From an uncultured Lachnospiraceae bacterium (GTDB taxonomy: Bacteria; Bacillota; Clostridia; Lachnospirales; Lachnospiraceae): a stretch of DNA of 64,000 nucleotides. The translations under genes and the position numbers were made by a program. Below are positions 18,530-27,767 of the stretch, in pieces; position 1 is the first letter of the stretch, and the number at the start of each line of letters is the position of its first letter. Below the pieces are notes generated by a model. That model ran no database searches, was not told the DNA's origin, and worked only from the letters and a program-made list of their open reading frames with translations. The stretch lies in assembly GCA_947174015.1 (NCBI GenBank), contig CAMWHJ010000007.1, forward strand, positions 1 through 64,000, read 5' to 3'.

Positions 18530-19840
18530 ATGAACATAGTTTTATTATCCGGAGGTTCCGGCAAGCGTTTGTGGCCCTTGTCCAACGATATTCGTTCGAA
18601 GCAGTTCATTAAAATATTTAAAGGAAAGGACGGAACCTATGAATCTATGGTACAGAGAATGTACCACCAGATCAAGAAAATAGATGCAGATGCAACCGTG
18701 ACCATTGCCACATCAAAGTCACAGATATCAGCCATTCATAACCAGTTGGGGGAGAATGTGGGAATCAGCATAGAGCCATGCAGGAGAGATACTTTTCCAG
18801 CCATTGCCTTAGCTACGACATATCTGCATGATGTGCAGGGAGTGTCAGAAGAAGAACCGGTGGTGGTTTGTCCGGTGGATCCTTATGTGGAGGATGATTA
18901 CTTTCAGGCATTGAAAGCCTTGGGAGAACAGGCAGAGAAAGGAGAGGCCAATTTAGTTCTTATGGGCATTGAACCAACTTATCCCAGTGAAAAGTATGGT
19001 TATATCATACCTGATGGCAAGGAAGATATAGCTATGGTGAAAACCTTTCAGGAAAAGCCAGATGTGGAAACAGCAAAGAAATATATTGCTCAGGGTGCAT
19101 TGTGGAACGGAGGAGTCTTTGCCTACAAATTAAAATACGTTTTGGAAAAGGCTCATGAGTTAATTGATTTTACCGATTATGATGACTTATTTTCCAAATA
19201 TGATACGGTGATAAAGGATAGTTTCGATTATGCAGTGGTGGAGAGAGAGCAGAAAATACAGGTGATGCGTTTTGGGGGACAATGGAAGGACCTGGGAACT
19301 TGGAATACGCTGACTGAGGCTATGGTAGATACGGTCATAGGAAAAGCGGAGTTAAATGAAACCTGTGACAATGTACATGTAATTAACGAATTGAATGTTC
19401 CGGTGCTTTGTATGGGGCTTAAGGATGTGGTGGTGTCTGCCAGTCCGGAGGGAATTTTGGTTTCAGATAAGGAACAGTCCAGCTATATTAAGCCCTTTGT
19501 GGACAAACTGGACGGTCAAATCATGTTTGCGGAAAAATCATGGGGAAGCTTTTGCGTACTTGATGTGGAAAAGAGCAGCATGACGATCAAAGTTACCTTA
19601 AATCCGGGAAATAAGATGAATTATCACAGTCATGAAAGACGAGATGAGATCTGGAATATTATTTCTGGAGAGGGCATTGTGATCGTGGACGGCATGGAGC
19701 AACTGGTAAAACCGGGAGATGTGATCACCATGGAGGCGGGATGCAGACATACCATTATTGCCAAGACGGAGCTTAAGTTGATAGAAGTGCAGATAGGTCA
19801 GGAGATCAGTGTATATGACAAGAAGAAATACCAATTATAA
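18530..19840 (+). CDS. manC: Mannose-1-phosphate guanylyltransferase
   Basis: A 436-aa enzyme forming GDP-mannose from mannose-1-phosphate and GTP. LSGGSGKRLWPLS near the N-terminus is the nucleotidyltransferase signature, and FQEKPDVETA plus LWNGGVFAYK are typical of the family. The last 110 residues form a type II phosphomannose-isomerase-like cupin (MNYHSHERRDEIW ... VKPGDVITMEAGCRHTI), so the protein may be bifunctional. The frame is open from 18476, but ATG 18530 begins at the conserved MNIVLLSGG and has AAAGGAAAG upstream. It supplies the substrate of Gmd. Confidence 0.92.
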   Translation: MNIVLLSGGSGKRLWPLSNDIRSKQFIKIFKGKDGTYESMVQRMYHQIKKIDADATVTIATSKSQISAIHNQLGENVGISIEPCRRDTFPAIALATTYLHDVQGVSEEEPVVVCPVDPYVEDDYFQALKALGEQAEKGEANLVLMGIEPTYPSEKYGYIIPDGKEDIAMVKTFQEKPDVETAKKYIAQGALWNGGVFAYKLKYVLEKAHELIDFTDYDDLFSKYDTVIKDSFDYAVVEREQKIQVMRFGGQWKDLGTWNTLTEAMVDTVIGKAELNETCDNVHVINELNVPVLCMGLKDVVVSASPEGILVSDKEQSSYIKPFVDKLDGQIMFAEKSWGSFCVLDVEKSSMTIKVTLNPGNKMNYHSHERRDEIWNIISGEGIVIVDGMEQLVKPGDVITMEAGCRHTIIAKTELKLIEVQIGQEISVYDKKKYQL

Positions 19841-20819
19841 CAAACCATTTCTTCTAAGACCGGCAGCCAAGGATTATCTCTGGGGCGGAAATCGGCTCAA
19901 TGATGATTTCTCAAAGGAGATTGATTTACAGCCTTTGGCGGAAACGTGGGAATGTTCCACACACCCGGACGGAATCAGTACCGTTGCCTCCGGTGAGATG
20001 GAGGGAATGTTGCTGACGGAAGTGTTACAGCAGCACCCGGAATATCTGGGTACCCACCCAAAAACAGAAAGTGAATTGCCAATCTTAATCAAGTTTATTG
20101 ATGCCAAAAAGGATTTATCGGTACAGGTACATCCAAGCGATGATTATGCCAGGGAGTTTGAGCATGGTTCTCTGGGAAAAACCGAGATGTGGTATGTACT
20201 GGATGCGGCTAAGGATGCCAAGCTGGTATACGGCTTTAATCGTGATGTGGAGTCTGGTGTGATACGAAAAAGCATTCAAGAAGGTACCGTGGAAAAGTAT
20301 CTTCAAAAAATAAAAGTAAAGAAAAATGATGTATTTTACATTGAGGCAGGTACGGTACATGCCATTGGTGCAGGCATACTGGTGGCAGAGATACAGGAGA
20401 ATTCCAATCTTACTTACCGCATGTATGATTATGACAGAGTAGACAAGAATGGAAAAAAGCGTGAACTTCATGTGGATAAGGCTCTTAAGGTGGCAAATTT
20501 AAAAGGAAGTGCCAGTCCAAGACAGCCAATGAGAGTATTGAAATTTCATCGGGGATATGCCACGGAGCTGTTGTGCAGATGTGAGTATTTTCAAGTGGAG
20601 AGAATGCTTTTAAATACAGAAAATTATAGAAAGATGGCTGATTTTTCTACAGGTGATAATTCCTTTCAGATACTTCTCTGCACAGAAGGCTGTGGAGTGA
20701 TATATTGGAAAGAGAATGGTATGATTCCTTTTTGCAAAGGTGATTGTATTTTTGTTCCGGCAAACTCAGAAAAATTGAAGCTTCATGGCAAGGCGCAGCT
20801 TTTGAAGGTGGAATGTTAG
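19815..20819 (+). CDS. manA: Mannose-6-phosphate isomerase, class I
   Basis: A 334-aa zinc enzyme interconverting fructose-6-phosphate and mannose-6-phosphate. The motifs AETWECSTHPDG, KDLSVQVHPSD, GKTEMWYVLDA and YIEAGTVHAIGAG supply the expected His/Glu/Gln zinc ligands. It overlaps manC by 26 nt. GTG 19809 is closer to AGGAG than ATG 19815, so the start is uncertain by two codons. As the committed entry into the mannose branch it completes manA-manC-gmd-fcl except for phosphomannomutase. Confidence 0.92.
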   Translation: MTRRNTNYNKPFLLRPAAKDYLWGGNRLNDDFSKEIDLQPLAETWECSTHPDGISTVASGEMEGMLLTEVLQQHPEYLGTHPKTESELPILIKFIDAKKDLSVQVHPSDDYAREFEHGSLGKTEMWYVLDAAKDAKLVYGFNRDVESGVIRKSIQEGTVEKYLQKIKVKKNDVFYIEAGTVHAIGAGILVAEIQENSNLTYRMYDYDRVDKNGKKRELHVDKALKVANLKGSASPRQPMRVLKFHRGYATELLCRCEYFQVERMLLNTENYRKMADFSTGDNSFQILLCTEGCGVIYWKENGMIPFCKGDCIFVPANSEKLKLHGKAQLLKVEC

Positions 20820-21024
20820 ACATAGCAGAATCTGTTTTGGTGAGATTCTCTATATACAAATAAAGAAACTTTGTATATAATAGTAAGATAGCAGGCGGGA
20901 AATGTGAGCAAGTACTGCTTTCTATGGAAAACAAAATATAGTATGAGAAAGTGTTCTTGGAGATATATGGGAAAAATGCTATTCTGAGAACCATTTAAAA
21001 TCTAAGCTAAGAGAGGGCTAAAGG

Positions 21025-22359
21025 ATGGGAAAGTATTTTGGAACAGACGGCTTTCGCGGAGAAGCCAACAGGCAGTTGACGGCAGACCATGCATTTAAGA
21101 TTGGAAGATATTTGGGCTGGTATTACAATCAGAATCACAAGGGGAGAATTGTCATTGGCAAGGACACCAGACGAAGCAGCTATATGTTTGAGTATGCACT
21201 GGTAGCCGGTATTACAGCATCGGGCTCAGATGTATATCTACTGCATGTAACTACTACACCAAGTGTGGCATATGTGGTTCGCACCGAGAATTTTGACTGT
21301 GGTATTATGGTCAGTGCCAGTCACAATCCCTATCAGGACAATGGCATAAAAGTCATGGATGGTAACGGTCACAAGATTTCAGCAGAGGTAGAGTCGGCCA
21401 TGGAGAAATATATTGATGGTGAGATAGATGAGCTGCCCTTTGCACTGGGAGAAAAGCTGGGTGTGGCAAAGGATTATGCCATTGGAAGAAACCGTTATGT
21501 GGGTTATTTGATTTCTCTGGCAACTCGTTCTTATGATGGCATGCGCGTGGGGTTAGACTGCTCCAACGGAAGTGCTCATATGATTGCGAAGAGTGTGTTT
21601 GATGCACTGGGAGCAAAAACCTATGTGGTGGGAAATACTCCGGACGGAACCAATATCAATATGGGTTGTGGTTCTACACATATTGAGAATTTGAAGGCTT
21701 TGGTGAAGGAAAAAAATCTTGATGTGGGATTTGCCTTTGATGGTGATGCGGATCGCTGTATTGCAGTGGATGAACACGGAAATGAGGTACATGGAGATTT
21801 CGTGCTTTATGTGTGTGGCAAATATTTAAAGGAGTGTGGAAAGCTCCAAGGAAATACGGTGGTTGCCACGGTTATGTCCAATCTTGGTCTTTTTAAAGCA
21901 TTGGAAAGAGAGGGGATAGATTACTGTAAGACGTCTGTGGGTGATAAATATGTGAATGAAGCCATGGTTGCCAATGGTTATGTGCTGGGTGGAGAACAGT
22001 CTGGTCATATTATCTTTAGTAAACATGCCACCACAGGAGACGGTATTCTTACTGCCATCATGCTGATGGAAGTTATCCTTGAGAAGAAACAATCTTTGGG
22101 AACTCTTTGCAAAGGACTTACCATGTTTCCCCAGTTGTTGAAGAATGTACATGTAGAGGATAAAAAAGCAATTATGGAAAATCCCCGGATACAGGAATTG
22201 GAGAAAGAAATTTCAGAAGAGCTTGGGAATGATGGAAGAATTCTTCTGAGAGAGTCTGGTACAGAGCCGGTGATCCGTGTAATGGTGGAAGCATCTGGGG
22301 ATGAGTTGTGTGAAAAGCATGTAGGAAAAATGGTAGATTTGATTGAAAGTCTCCTTTAG
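21025..22359 (+). CDS. glmM: Phosphoglucosamine mutase (GlmM-type phosphohexomutase)
   Basis: A 444-aa enzyme of the alpha-phosphohexomutase family. MVSASHNPYQDNG carries the phosphoserine (Ser99), DGDADR at 239-244 binds the metal, GGEQSGHII is the sugar-binding loop and RESGTEPVIRVM the phosphate site. Start GKYFGTDGFRG is diagnostic of GlmM, which makes glucosamine-1-phosphate for UDP-GlcNAc. It lies 205 bp after manA in the same direction. The operon lacks manB, and some GlmM proteins also accept mannose phosphates, so it may supply that step too (inference). A terminator follows 2 nt after the stop. Confidence 0.92.
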   Translation: MGKYFGTDGFRGEANRQLTADHAFKIGRYLGWYYNQNHKGRIVIGKDTRRSSYMFEYALVAGITASGSDVYLLHVTTTPSVAYVVRTENFDCGIMVSASHNPYQDNGIKVMDGNGHKISAEVESAMEKYIDGEIDELPFALGEKLGVAKDYAIGRNRYVGYLISLATRSYDGMRVGLDCSNGSAHMIAKSVFDALGAKTYVVGNTPDGTNINMGCGSTHIENLKALVKEKNLDVGFAFDGDADRCIAVDEHGNEVHGDFVLYVCGKYLKECGKLQGNTVVATVMSNLGLFKALEREGIDYCKTSVGDKYVNEAMVANGYVLGGEQSGHIIFSKHATTGDGILTAIMLMEVILEKKQSLGTLCKGLTMFPQLLKNVHVEDKKAIMENPRIQELEKEISEELGNDGRILLRESGTEPVIRVMVEASGDELCEKHVGKMVDLIESLL

Positions 22360-22360
22360 A

Positions 22361-22396
22361 AAAAAAGCCTGCGGGTAGGAAACCGGCAGGCTTTTT
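22361..22396 (+). terminator. Rho-independent terminator of glmM
   Basis: AAAAAGCCTGCGGGT pairs with ACCGGCAGGCTTTTT (one mismatch), with a T-run. Confidence 0.92.
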
Positions 22397-22412
22397 GCAC
22401 TATAAGTAAATT

Positions 22413-22545
22413 GTAACTATTCAGTACCTTCATAGTTACGAGCAAAGAACCATGCAAAATTGCCTACGGCAATGGTTCTTTGCCTGTTATATCCACTTTT
22501 TCTTACGGTCTGTGCAGTAAATGCACAGACCTACTGAATAGTTAC
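22413..22545 (+). repeat. 133-bp MITE-like repeat, copy 3 (reference copy)
   Basis: Reference description of the family. Ends are GTAACTATTCAGTA and TACTGAATAGTTAC, a 14-bp terminal inverted repeat. Inside are a small left hairpin (GTAACTA ... TAGTTAC), hairpin 2 (GCAAAGAACC ... GGTTCTTTGC with an inner ATTGCC/GGCAAT) and hairpin 3 (GGTCTGTGCA, 5-nt loop, TGCACAGACC). Exact 8-bp duplications AGTAAATT flank it (22405-22412, 22546-22553). GTAA ends and 8-bp duplications are the known hallmarks of IS66-family transposition. There is no room for a gene, so it must move in trans. Confidence 0.95.
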
Positions 22546-22622
22546 AGTAAATTTTCCATCAAAATTATACACTATGCTTTCCATGTTTTATTAGGACATT
22601 GAAACAGGAAAGGCTGTGCAGT

Positions 22623-23267
22623 TTAACGCACAGCCAGTATGGTTTGAATTTCATCGGTCTGCATATCAACAATATCTTGGGCAAGTTCTTGAACTTCGCT
22701 GTTATTTGTAACGTTATAGACCGCATTTGCCATATCAATTGCCATTTGGTGATGCTTTACCATACCTTGAGCAAAGGCTTCTTCTACGGTCATATCAGTG
22801 GAAGTGCCGTGTTTGATATGCTGATGAAGGCTCAAGGTGTTGTTGTAAGAATCCATATAGATTTCATAGGCTTCCGGATCTGTGGGATTTTTCTGAAGCT
22901 TATCTGCCAGTCTGCTCATTTCCTCAATTTCTTCCTCTTGCTCTTCGATAATTTCCCGAACTAACTTTTTAAATTTACGGCTGCTGCCATGATTCAGATA
23001 GCTGTGAGACAACTCAACAGCCGCTTGATGGTGTGCCACCATTCCCAGCAGAAAATCCAGCTCTGCATTGCCGGAGGGGGTGATGGTCATGTTTTCCAGC
23101 ATAGCATCCATAATATTATCCTGCTCTATCAGATAGGAGGATAGGTGGGCTGCTTCACTGGCAGGATTGCGCAGACAGTTATTATAAAATATAGTTCCGG
23201 CAATAATAAAGATTAGCAAAACTGCAAGAGTACCAAGTACCATCCAAGATTTTTTAATTTTACTCAT
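22623..23267 (-). CDS. DUF305 family membrane-anchored protein
   Basis: A 214-aa protein with one N-terminal hydrophobic helix (about 10-28) and an extracellular ferritin-like four-helix region. The two family motifs are present: MVAHHQAAVELS and MVKHHQMAIDMA, each with paired histidines that suggest a metal site. DUF305 proteins often occur with copper-handling genes, but none are adjacent here. The frame extends upstream to 23429, but ATG 23267 is preceded by GAAAGGAG at 5-nt spacing and starts directly before the membrane helix, so I use it. Function unknown. Confidence 0.85.
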   Translation of the reverse strand: MSKIKKSWMVLGTLAVLLIFIIAGTIFYNNCLRNPASEAAHLSSYLIEQDNIMDAMLENMTITPSGNAELDFLLGMVAHHQAAVELSHSYLNHGSSRKFKKLVREIIEEQEEEIEEMSRLADKLQKNPTDPEAYEIYMDSYNNTLSLHQHIKHGTSTDMTVEEAFAQGMVKHHQMAIDMANAVYNVTNNSEVQELAQDIVDMQTDEIQTILAVR

Positions 23268-23465
23268 AGGAACTCCTTTCATTGTACATTGCATATAGTT
23301 TGTGAAAAATGAAAGAAAATATACAAGGTACATTGCAGTTTTGTGACAGAAACCAAATCTCTTGCTACATCCTTGCGAAATAATTCTCGTGGGAGCCATA
23401 CCGATGGTAATCTGCATGGATATTGGCATGTAACTGAGTTATGGTAGAAGATACAGGAAAGGAAA

Positions 23466-24164
23466 ATGTTTATGAAATATAGAAAAATTGTACAGGGAAG
23501 TTTCCTGACACGCCCAAATAGATTTATCGCCCATGTGAGTGTTGATGGAAATATAGAGGTATGTCATGTAAAACATACAGGAAGATGCCGGGAACTTTTG
23601 CTGCCGGAAAGTACCGTGTATTTGGAAGAAAGTGATAACCCTGCCAGAAAGACCAAATATGATTTGGTAGCGGTGAAAAAAGGGGAAATTTTAGTAAATA
23701 TGGATTCCGGTGCACCCAATAAGGTGGTGGGCGAGTGGTTAAAATCCGGCCACTGTCCCTTGTTTGCCGCAGATGAAGAGCGAAAGATTAAGCCAGAATA
23801 CAAGTATGGTAATTCCAGAATTGATTTTTATGGAGAAGCCGGAACTCGGAAAATCTTAATGGAGGTAAAGGGGGTCACTTTAGAGGAAAATGGAGTGGCA
23901 CGATTTCCTGATGCACCTTCAGAGCGTGCGGTAAAACATGTAAAGGAACTGGAAAAGGCAGTGTCTGAAGGATATGAGTGTTATGTGATGTTTGTGGTGC
24001 AAATGAAGGGGGTGAGCTGTTTTACACCCAATAAAGATACACAGCCGGAATTTTGCCAAGTTCTGCGGCAGGCTGAAAAAGCAGGGGTAAAGGTGCTCGC
24101 CTATGACTGTCAGGTAAGGGAGGATGAACTTTTGCTTTCCGAACCAGTGGAAGTGTGTTTATAA
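23466..24164 (+). CDS. sfsA: SfsA family protein (sugar fermentation stimulation homolog)
   Basis: A 232-aa protein with the SfsA pattern: an N-terminal OB-like part (FLTRPNRFIAHV, HTGRCRELLLP) and a C-terminal nuclease-fold part (YGNSRIDF, ILMEVKGVTL, DAPSERAVKHVKEL). Asp, Glu and Lys of the second half match the PD-(D/E)XK-like core noted for the family. SfsA was first linked to maltose metabolism in E. coli; its biochemical role is unsettled. Two ATG codons (23466, 23472) fit behind GGAAAGGAAA. A single gene, transcribed away from DUF305. Confidence 0.93.
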   Translation: MFMKYRKIVQGSFLTRPNRFIAHVSVDGNIEVCHVKHTGRCRELLLPESTVYLEESDNPARKTKYDLVAVKKGEILVNMDSGAPNKVVGEWLKSGHCPLFAADEERKIKPEYKYGNSRIDFYGEAGTRKILMEVKGVTLEENGVARFPDAPSERAVKHVKELEKAVSEGYECYVMFVVQMKGVSCFTPNKDTQPEFCQVLRQAEKAGVKVLAYDCQVREDELLLSEPVEVCL

Positions 24165-24241
24165 ATTAGAGCCTGTTGACCAAAGAGTAACAGCCTATTG
24201 CAATAAAATAAGTTAAGGTGTGTATAAGAAAGAGGTAAGAT

Positions 24242-24925
24242 ATGGACTCAGGACAAAGTCAATTTAGAACAGAAGATGAAGACAGGGGAAAAAATTTCTT
24301 CTTTGTGACCATTTTGTTGTGTGTGATAAATATACTGTTGTATGTATATACTTTTGTAAATCCCATGGATTATTATTTGACAGGGGGAATGAATTATGAT
24401 TTGGTGGTGGAGCAGGGAGAATATTTTAGATTTTTAACCTGCATGTTTTTGCATGGGGATGTGGAGCACATTGCTATGAATATGCTGGGTTTGGTGACGG
24501 CTGGTGTACTGGTGGAATCATACTTGGGTGCCCTGCGTACAGCGATTATCTATTTCGCATCCGGAGCCGGCGGCAGCATATTGTCCTTGCTTTTTCATCA
24601 AGGGGAACGTCAAATTATTTCCATTGGTGCATCCGGGGCAGTGTTTGGTCTATTGGTGTCTTCCGCCATAATTCAGAATAAAAAGCAAGGAAAGTCTTTG
24701 GGTCGTGCTATTGGTTTTGTGTTAATCTATGCACTGGTCACATATTCGGAGGGAATAGATTTAACAGGGCATTTGGGAGGTGCAATAGGAGGTGCGATTG
24801 CGGCTGGTCTTTTCAGTATCGGATTTACAGAGGATTATAGGGAAGGAAATTTATGTAAAGTGTTGGGAATTTTGATCACATTGTTGCTATCCTTAGGGGC
24901 AGCATATTTTATTATAGGTCTATGA
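24242..24925 (+). CDS. Rhomboid-family intramembrane serine protease
   Basis: A 227-aa protein with about seven membrane helices. The catalytic dyad is Ser131 in GASGAVFGL and His177 in TGHLGGAIGG; HGDVEHIAMNML supplies the conserved His/Asn of helix 2. Cleaves membrane proteins within the bilayer; substrate unknown. The N-terminal tail is short and cytoplasmic. GAAAGAGGTAAG precedes the ATG. Repeat copy 4 was inserted 25 bp after its stop, so the repeat may form the end of its transcript. Confidence 0.93.
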   Translation: MDSGQSQFRTEDEDRGKNFFFVTILLCVINILLYVYTFVNPMDYYLTGGMNYDLVVEQGEYFRFLTCMFLHGDVEHIAMNMLGLVTAGVLVESYLGALRTAIIYFASGAGGSILSLLFHQGERQIISIGASGAVFGLLVSSAIIQNKKQGKSLGRAIGFVLIYALVTYSEGIDLTGHLGGAIGGAIAAGLFSIGFTEDYREGNLCKVLGILITLLLSLGAAYFIIGL

Positions 24926-24950
24926 TTGCCGATTCAATGATTGGAAATTT

Positions 24951-25083
24951 GTAACTATTCAGTACCTTCATAGTTACCGGCAAAGAACCATGCAAAATTG
25001 CCTACGGCAATGGTTCTTTGCCGGTTATATCCACTTTTTCTTACGGTCTGTGCAGTAAATGCACAGACCTACTGAACAGTTAC
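24951..25083 (+). repeat. 133-bp MITE-like repeat, copy 4, with 8-bp target duplication
   Basis: Full copy flanked by GGAAATTT (24943-24950 and 25084-25091). Hairpin 2 has a longer stem than other copies: ACCGGCAAAGAACC pairs fully with GGTTCTTTGCCGGT, where others have mismatches at the base. Confidence 0.95.
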
Positions 25084-25174
25084 GGAAATTTCATAATTTG
25101 AACACAAATTATCCATAATTTGAACACAGCCACACTTCATAATGGTAGAAAAAAATGGAAAGGTGATTTTGCTT

Positions 25175-25201
25175 GTAACTGTGAAGGGACAAAACAGTTA
25201 T
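25175..25201 (+). repeat. Mini-palindrome related to the repeat ends
   Basis: GTAACTGT ... ACAGTTAT in 27 bp, 33 bp before the exporter operon start. Its inner bases (GACAAAACAGTTAT) match the palindrome upstream of gmd. Confidence 0.5.
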
Positions 25202-25233
25202 AAGTTTTTTATAATGAAAAAGGAGGCGTTGTA

Positions 25234-27051
25234 TTGAAATTAGGAAAAAGAACAACAGATCAGCAATTAGAAGAACAGGGGATAAAGTCCAAAAATATTC
25301 CATGGATTGGAAGATTCTTTAAGAAGCATAAGGGAATTACGGTATTTTTAGTTTTGATTATTATCGGTGCAGTTGTGACGGTAACGTTTTCAAGAAATAA
25401 CTCAAAAAAGTCACACACAGCAATCGGCAATGCATACACCACAATGACCTTGGAAAAAAGAGATATTGCTACCTCCATCAGTGTTACTGGCACCATTGCC
25501 AGTGCAGATAGCAGAACCATCACATCTACTTTAAATAATATAAAGGTGGAAGATTTAAATGTTCAAGTGGGGGATGTGGTTGCCATCGGAGATACCTTGG
25601 TGGTATTTGACAATTCTGATTTAAATGAGGATTTAACAGATGCAAAGAGCAGTCTCGCTGTCAGTCAGGCACAGACAGCCAACAGCTTGAAGGCGGCAGA
25701 ACGCTCTTATAATGAGGCAAATGAATCGGCAACGGTTCAGGCAGCAAGAGCATTAGAAAATGTGACCAATGCTTACAATAGCTACACAAAGGCAGTGGCA
25801 ACGGAAGCAAGTTCCAAAACAGCCTATCAGGAGGCGGTGGCAGCAGAGGAAACAGCACAAAAAACATATGAAAATCAAAAGGAAAAGATAGAAAAACTGG
25901 AAAAAGAAATTTTGCAGCTTCAGCAGGACTTGGCAGCGGCAGAGGAAGAGGAACAATCCTCCATTCAGGGAAAAATCACCAAAAAACAACAGTCCTTGGA
26001 AAGTGCCCAAAAGGAATATGAAACAGCAGGCAGTATCTATAAAGAGGCACAGCAGTCCACTGCCACAGCAAAACAGACCTATGAGCAGGCAGCTACTTCC
26101 TTAGAGCAGGCAAATTCCTCTTACACAAAGGCGGTGCAGGATAAGGAAGATACCGACAGAAATAATAAAAATACCTTGGCAAATCAGGAATCTACATTGG
26201 AAAATACCAAGCTGCAATCTACGAACAGCTCAAAAAATGAAGAACAGCAGGTGGAAAATATACAGGAACAGATTGACAGTTGTACCATTACAGCACCTAT
26301 TTCCGGTGTGATAACTTCCCTCTCCGTAGAGGCAGAAGAAACCTTTGCGGGTGGTGAGGTACTTACCATTCAGAATAACAATAGCTTTGTGGTGGAGGCA
26401 AGTGTGGATGAATATGATATTCCTGACATTGCAAAGGGCATGAGTGTTGTGATAAAAACGGATGCCACTGGTGATGAGGAATTAGAGGGGGAAGTGATCT
26501 TTGTGGCACCCACAGCAAGTTCTTCCAACAGCAGCAATTCTGCCATGGCAGGAGCTTCTTCCTCCGGCAGTGCCAGCTATGAAGTAAAAATTCAAATTAA
26601 GACTGGCAGTGATCGTCTGCGCATTGGTATGAGCGCCAAGGCAAGTATTTTAACAGACAGCAGAGAGGATGTGTTTGCGGTGCCCTATGATGCCATTGAG
26701 ACCAATGAAAAGGGAGAATCTGTGATTTATGTGTTAGATACGGAAATGTCAGAAAGCGGTCATGGTGAGATGACACAGATGTCAAATGGAAATAAAGGGG
26801 ATACCACAAAAAGCTCTGGTGCAGTCACACAAAACAAACGAGCCATAGTGGTAGAAGTGGGGTTGGAAAGTGACTATTATACAGAAATCAGTAGTGACCA
26901 GCTGACAGAAGGTATGCTTGTGATTACCGGAAGTTCTGGTAAATCAGCGGGGATTGATTCCGGCGATGACATGAACATGATGTTTAATGGAATGGGCTCC
27001 GGAATGCCCGGCGGAGGAGGAAACCGAGGCGGCATGGGCAACAGACCGTAG
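25234..27051 (+). CDS. MacA-like periplasmic-adaptor (HlyD/RND) subunit of an ABC exporter
   Basis: A 605-aa membrane-anchored adaptor. One membrane helix lies at about 30-50; then come a split lipoyl/barrel-sandwich domain (SVTGTIASADSRTITS ... CTITAPISGVITSL), a long Ala/Glu/Gln-rich coiled-coil hairpin between them (about 140-345), beta-barrel domains, and a glycine-rich tail (SGMPGGGGNRGGMG). Start is TTG behind AAGGAGGCG; no ATG fits better. Followed by ATPase and permease genes, it forms a MacAB-type tripartite-like pump without an outer-membrane part, as usual in Gram-positives. Substrate could be a peptide or antibiotic. Confidence 0.9.
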   Translation: MKLGKRTTDQQLEEQGIKSKNIPWIGRFFKKHKGITVFLVLIIIGAVVTVTFSRNNSKKSHTAIGNAYTTMTLEKRDIATSISVTGTIASADSRTITSTLNNIKVEDLNVQVGDVVAIGDTLVVFDNSDLNEDLTDAKSSLAVSQAQTANSLKAAERSYNEANESATVQAARALENVTNAYNSYTKAVATEASSKTAYQEAVAAEETAQKTYENQKEKIEKLEKEILQLQQDLAAAEEEEQSSIQGKITKKQQSLESAQKEYETAGSIYKEAQQSTATAKQTYEQAATSLEQANSSYTKAVQDKEDTDRNNKNTLANQESTLENTKLQSTNSSKNEEQQVENIQEQIDSCTITAPISGVITSLSVEAEETFAGGEVLTIQNNNSFVVEASVDEYDIPDIAKGMSVVIKTDATGDEELEGEVIFVAPTASSSNSSNSAMAGASSSGSASYEVKIQIKTGSDRLRIGMSAKASILTDSREDVFAVPYDAIETNEKGESVIYVLDTEMSESGHGEMTQMSNGNKGDTTKSSGAVTQNKRAIVVEVGLESDYYTEISSDQLTEGMLVITGSSGKSAGIDSGDDMNMMFNGMGSGMPGGGGNRGGMGNRP

Positions 27052-27065
27052 CTGGGAGGTGTAAA

Positions 27066-27767
27066 ATGTCAGAAGTAATCATAGATTTAAAACATATTAT
27101 TAAGCGGTTTTATCAGGGGCAGTTAAATGAGCTGGAGATACTTCATGGAATTAATCTGACGGTAAAAAAAGGTGAATTTGTTTCCATTGTAGGAGCCTCT
27201 GGATCCGGCAAAACTACACTGATGAATATTATTGGGATTTTGGACAGAGCCAGTGAAGGAAGTTATTATCTGGAAGGACTTGATGTAAGTCAGGCAAAGG
27301 ATAAGGAGTTGTCCAATATTAGAAATGAAAAGATTGGATTTGTGTTTCAGACATACAATTTGATCGCCAGAACCAGTGCATTGAAAAATGTGGAGCTGCC
27401 TATGCTTTATGCTAAAATTCCAAGAAAGCAGCGAAACCAGAGGGCAAGGGAACTGTTGGAGCTGGTGGAAATGGGAGAGCGTATGGGGCATAAACCGGAT
27501 GAATTATCTGGTGGCCAGAAACAGAGAGTTGCCATTGCCAGAGCCATGGCAAATGATCCTGCCATAATTTTGGCAGACGAACCTACCGGAGCCTTAGATT
27601 CAAAAACAGGACGCAAAATCATGGATTTATTCCATAAGCTGAATAAGGAACAGGGGAAAACCATTATATTGATTACCCATTCCCCGGAATTAGCCTCAGA
27701 GACAGGGAGAATTATCACCCTCAAGGATGGCAGTATTATAGGAGAGGAGGCAGGGAAAGCATGCTGA
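27066..27767 (+). CDS. MacB-type ABC transporter ATP-binding protein
   Basis: A 233-aa ATPase with Walker A GASGSGKT (43-50), Q-loop VFQTYNL, signature LSGGQ (147-151), Walker B IILADEPTG (Asp171, Glu172) and switch His in LITHS. Belongs to the MacB/LolD-like class. Lies 14 nt after the adaptor gene with GGGAGGTG before its ATG, and overlaps the permease by 7 nt, so the three are one operon. Confidence 0.95.
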   Translation: MSEVIIDLKHIIKRFYQGQLNELEILHGINLTVKKGEFVSIVGASGSGKTTLMNIIGILDRASEGSYYLEGLDVSQAKDKELSNIRNEKIGFVFQTYNLIARTSALKNVELPMLYAKIPRKQRNQRARELLELVEMGERMGHKPDELSGGQKQRVAIARAMANDPAIILADEPTGALDSKTGRKIMDLFHKLNKEQGKTIILITHSPELASETGRIITLKDGSIIGEEAGKAC

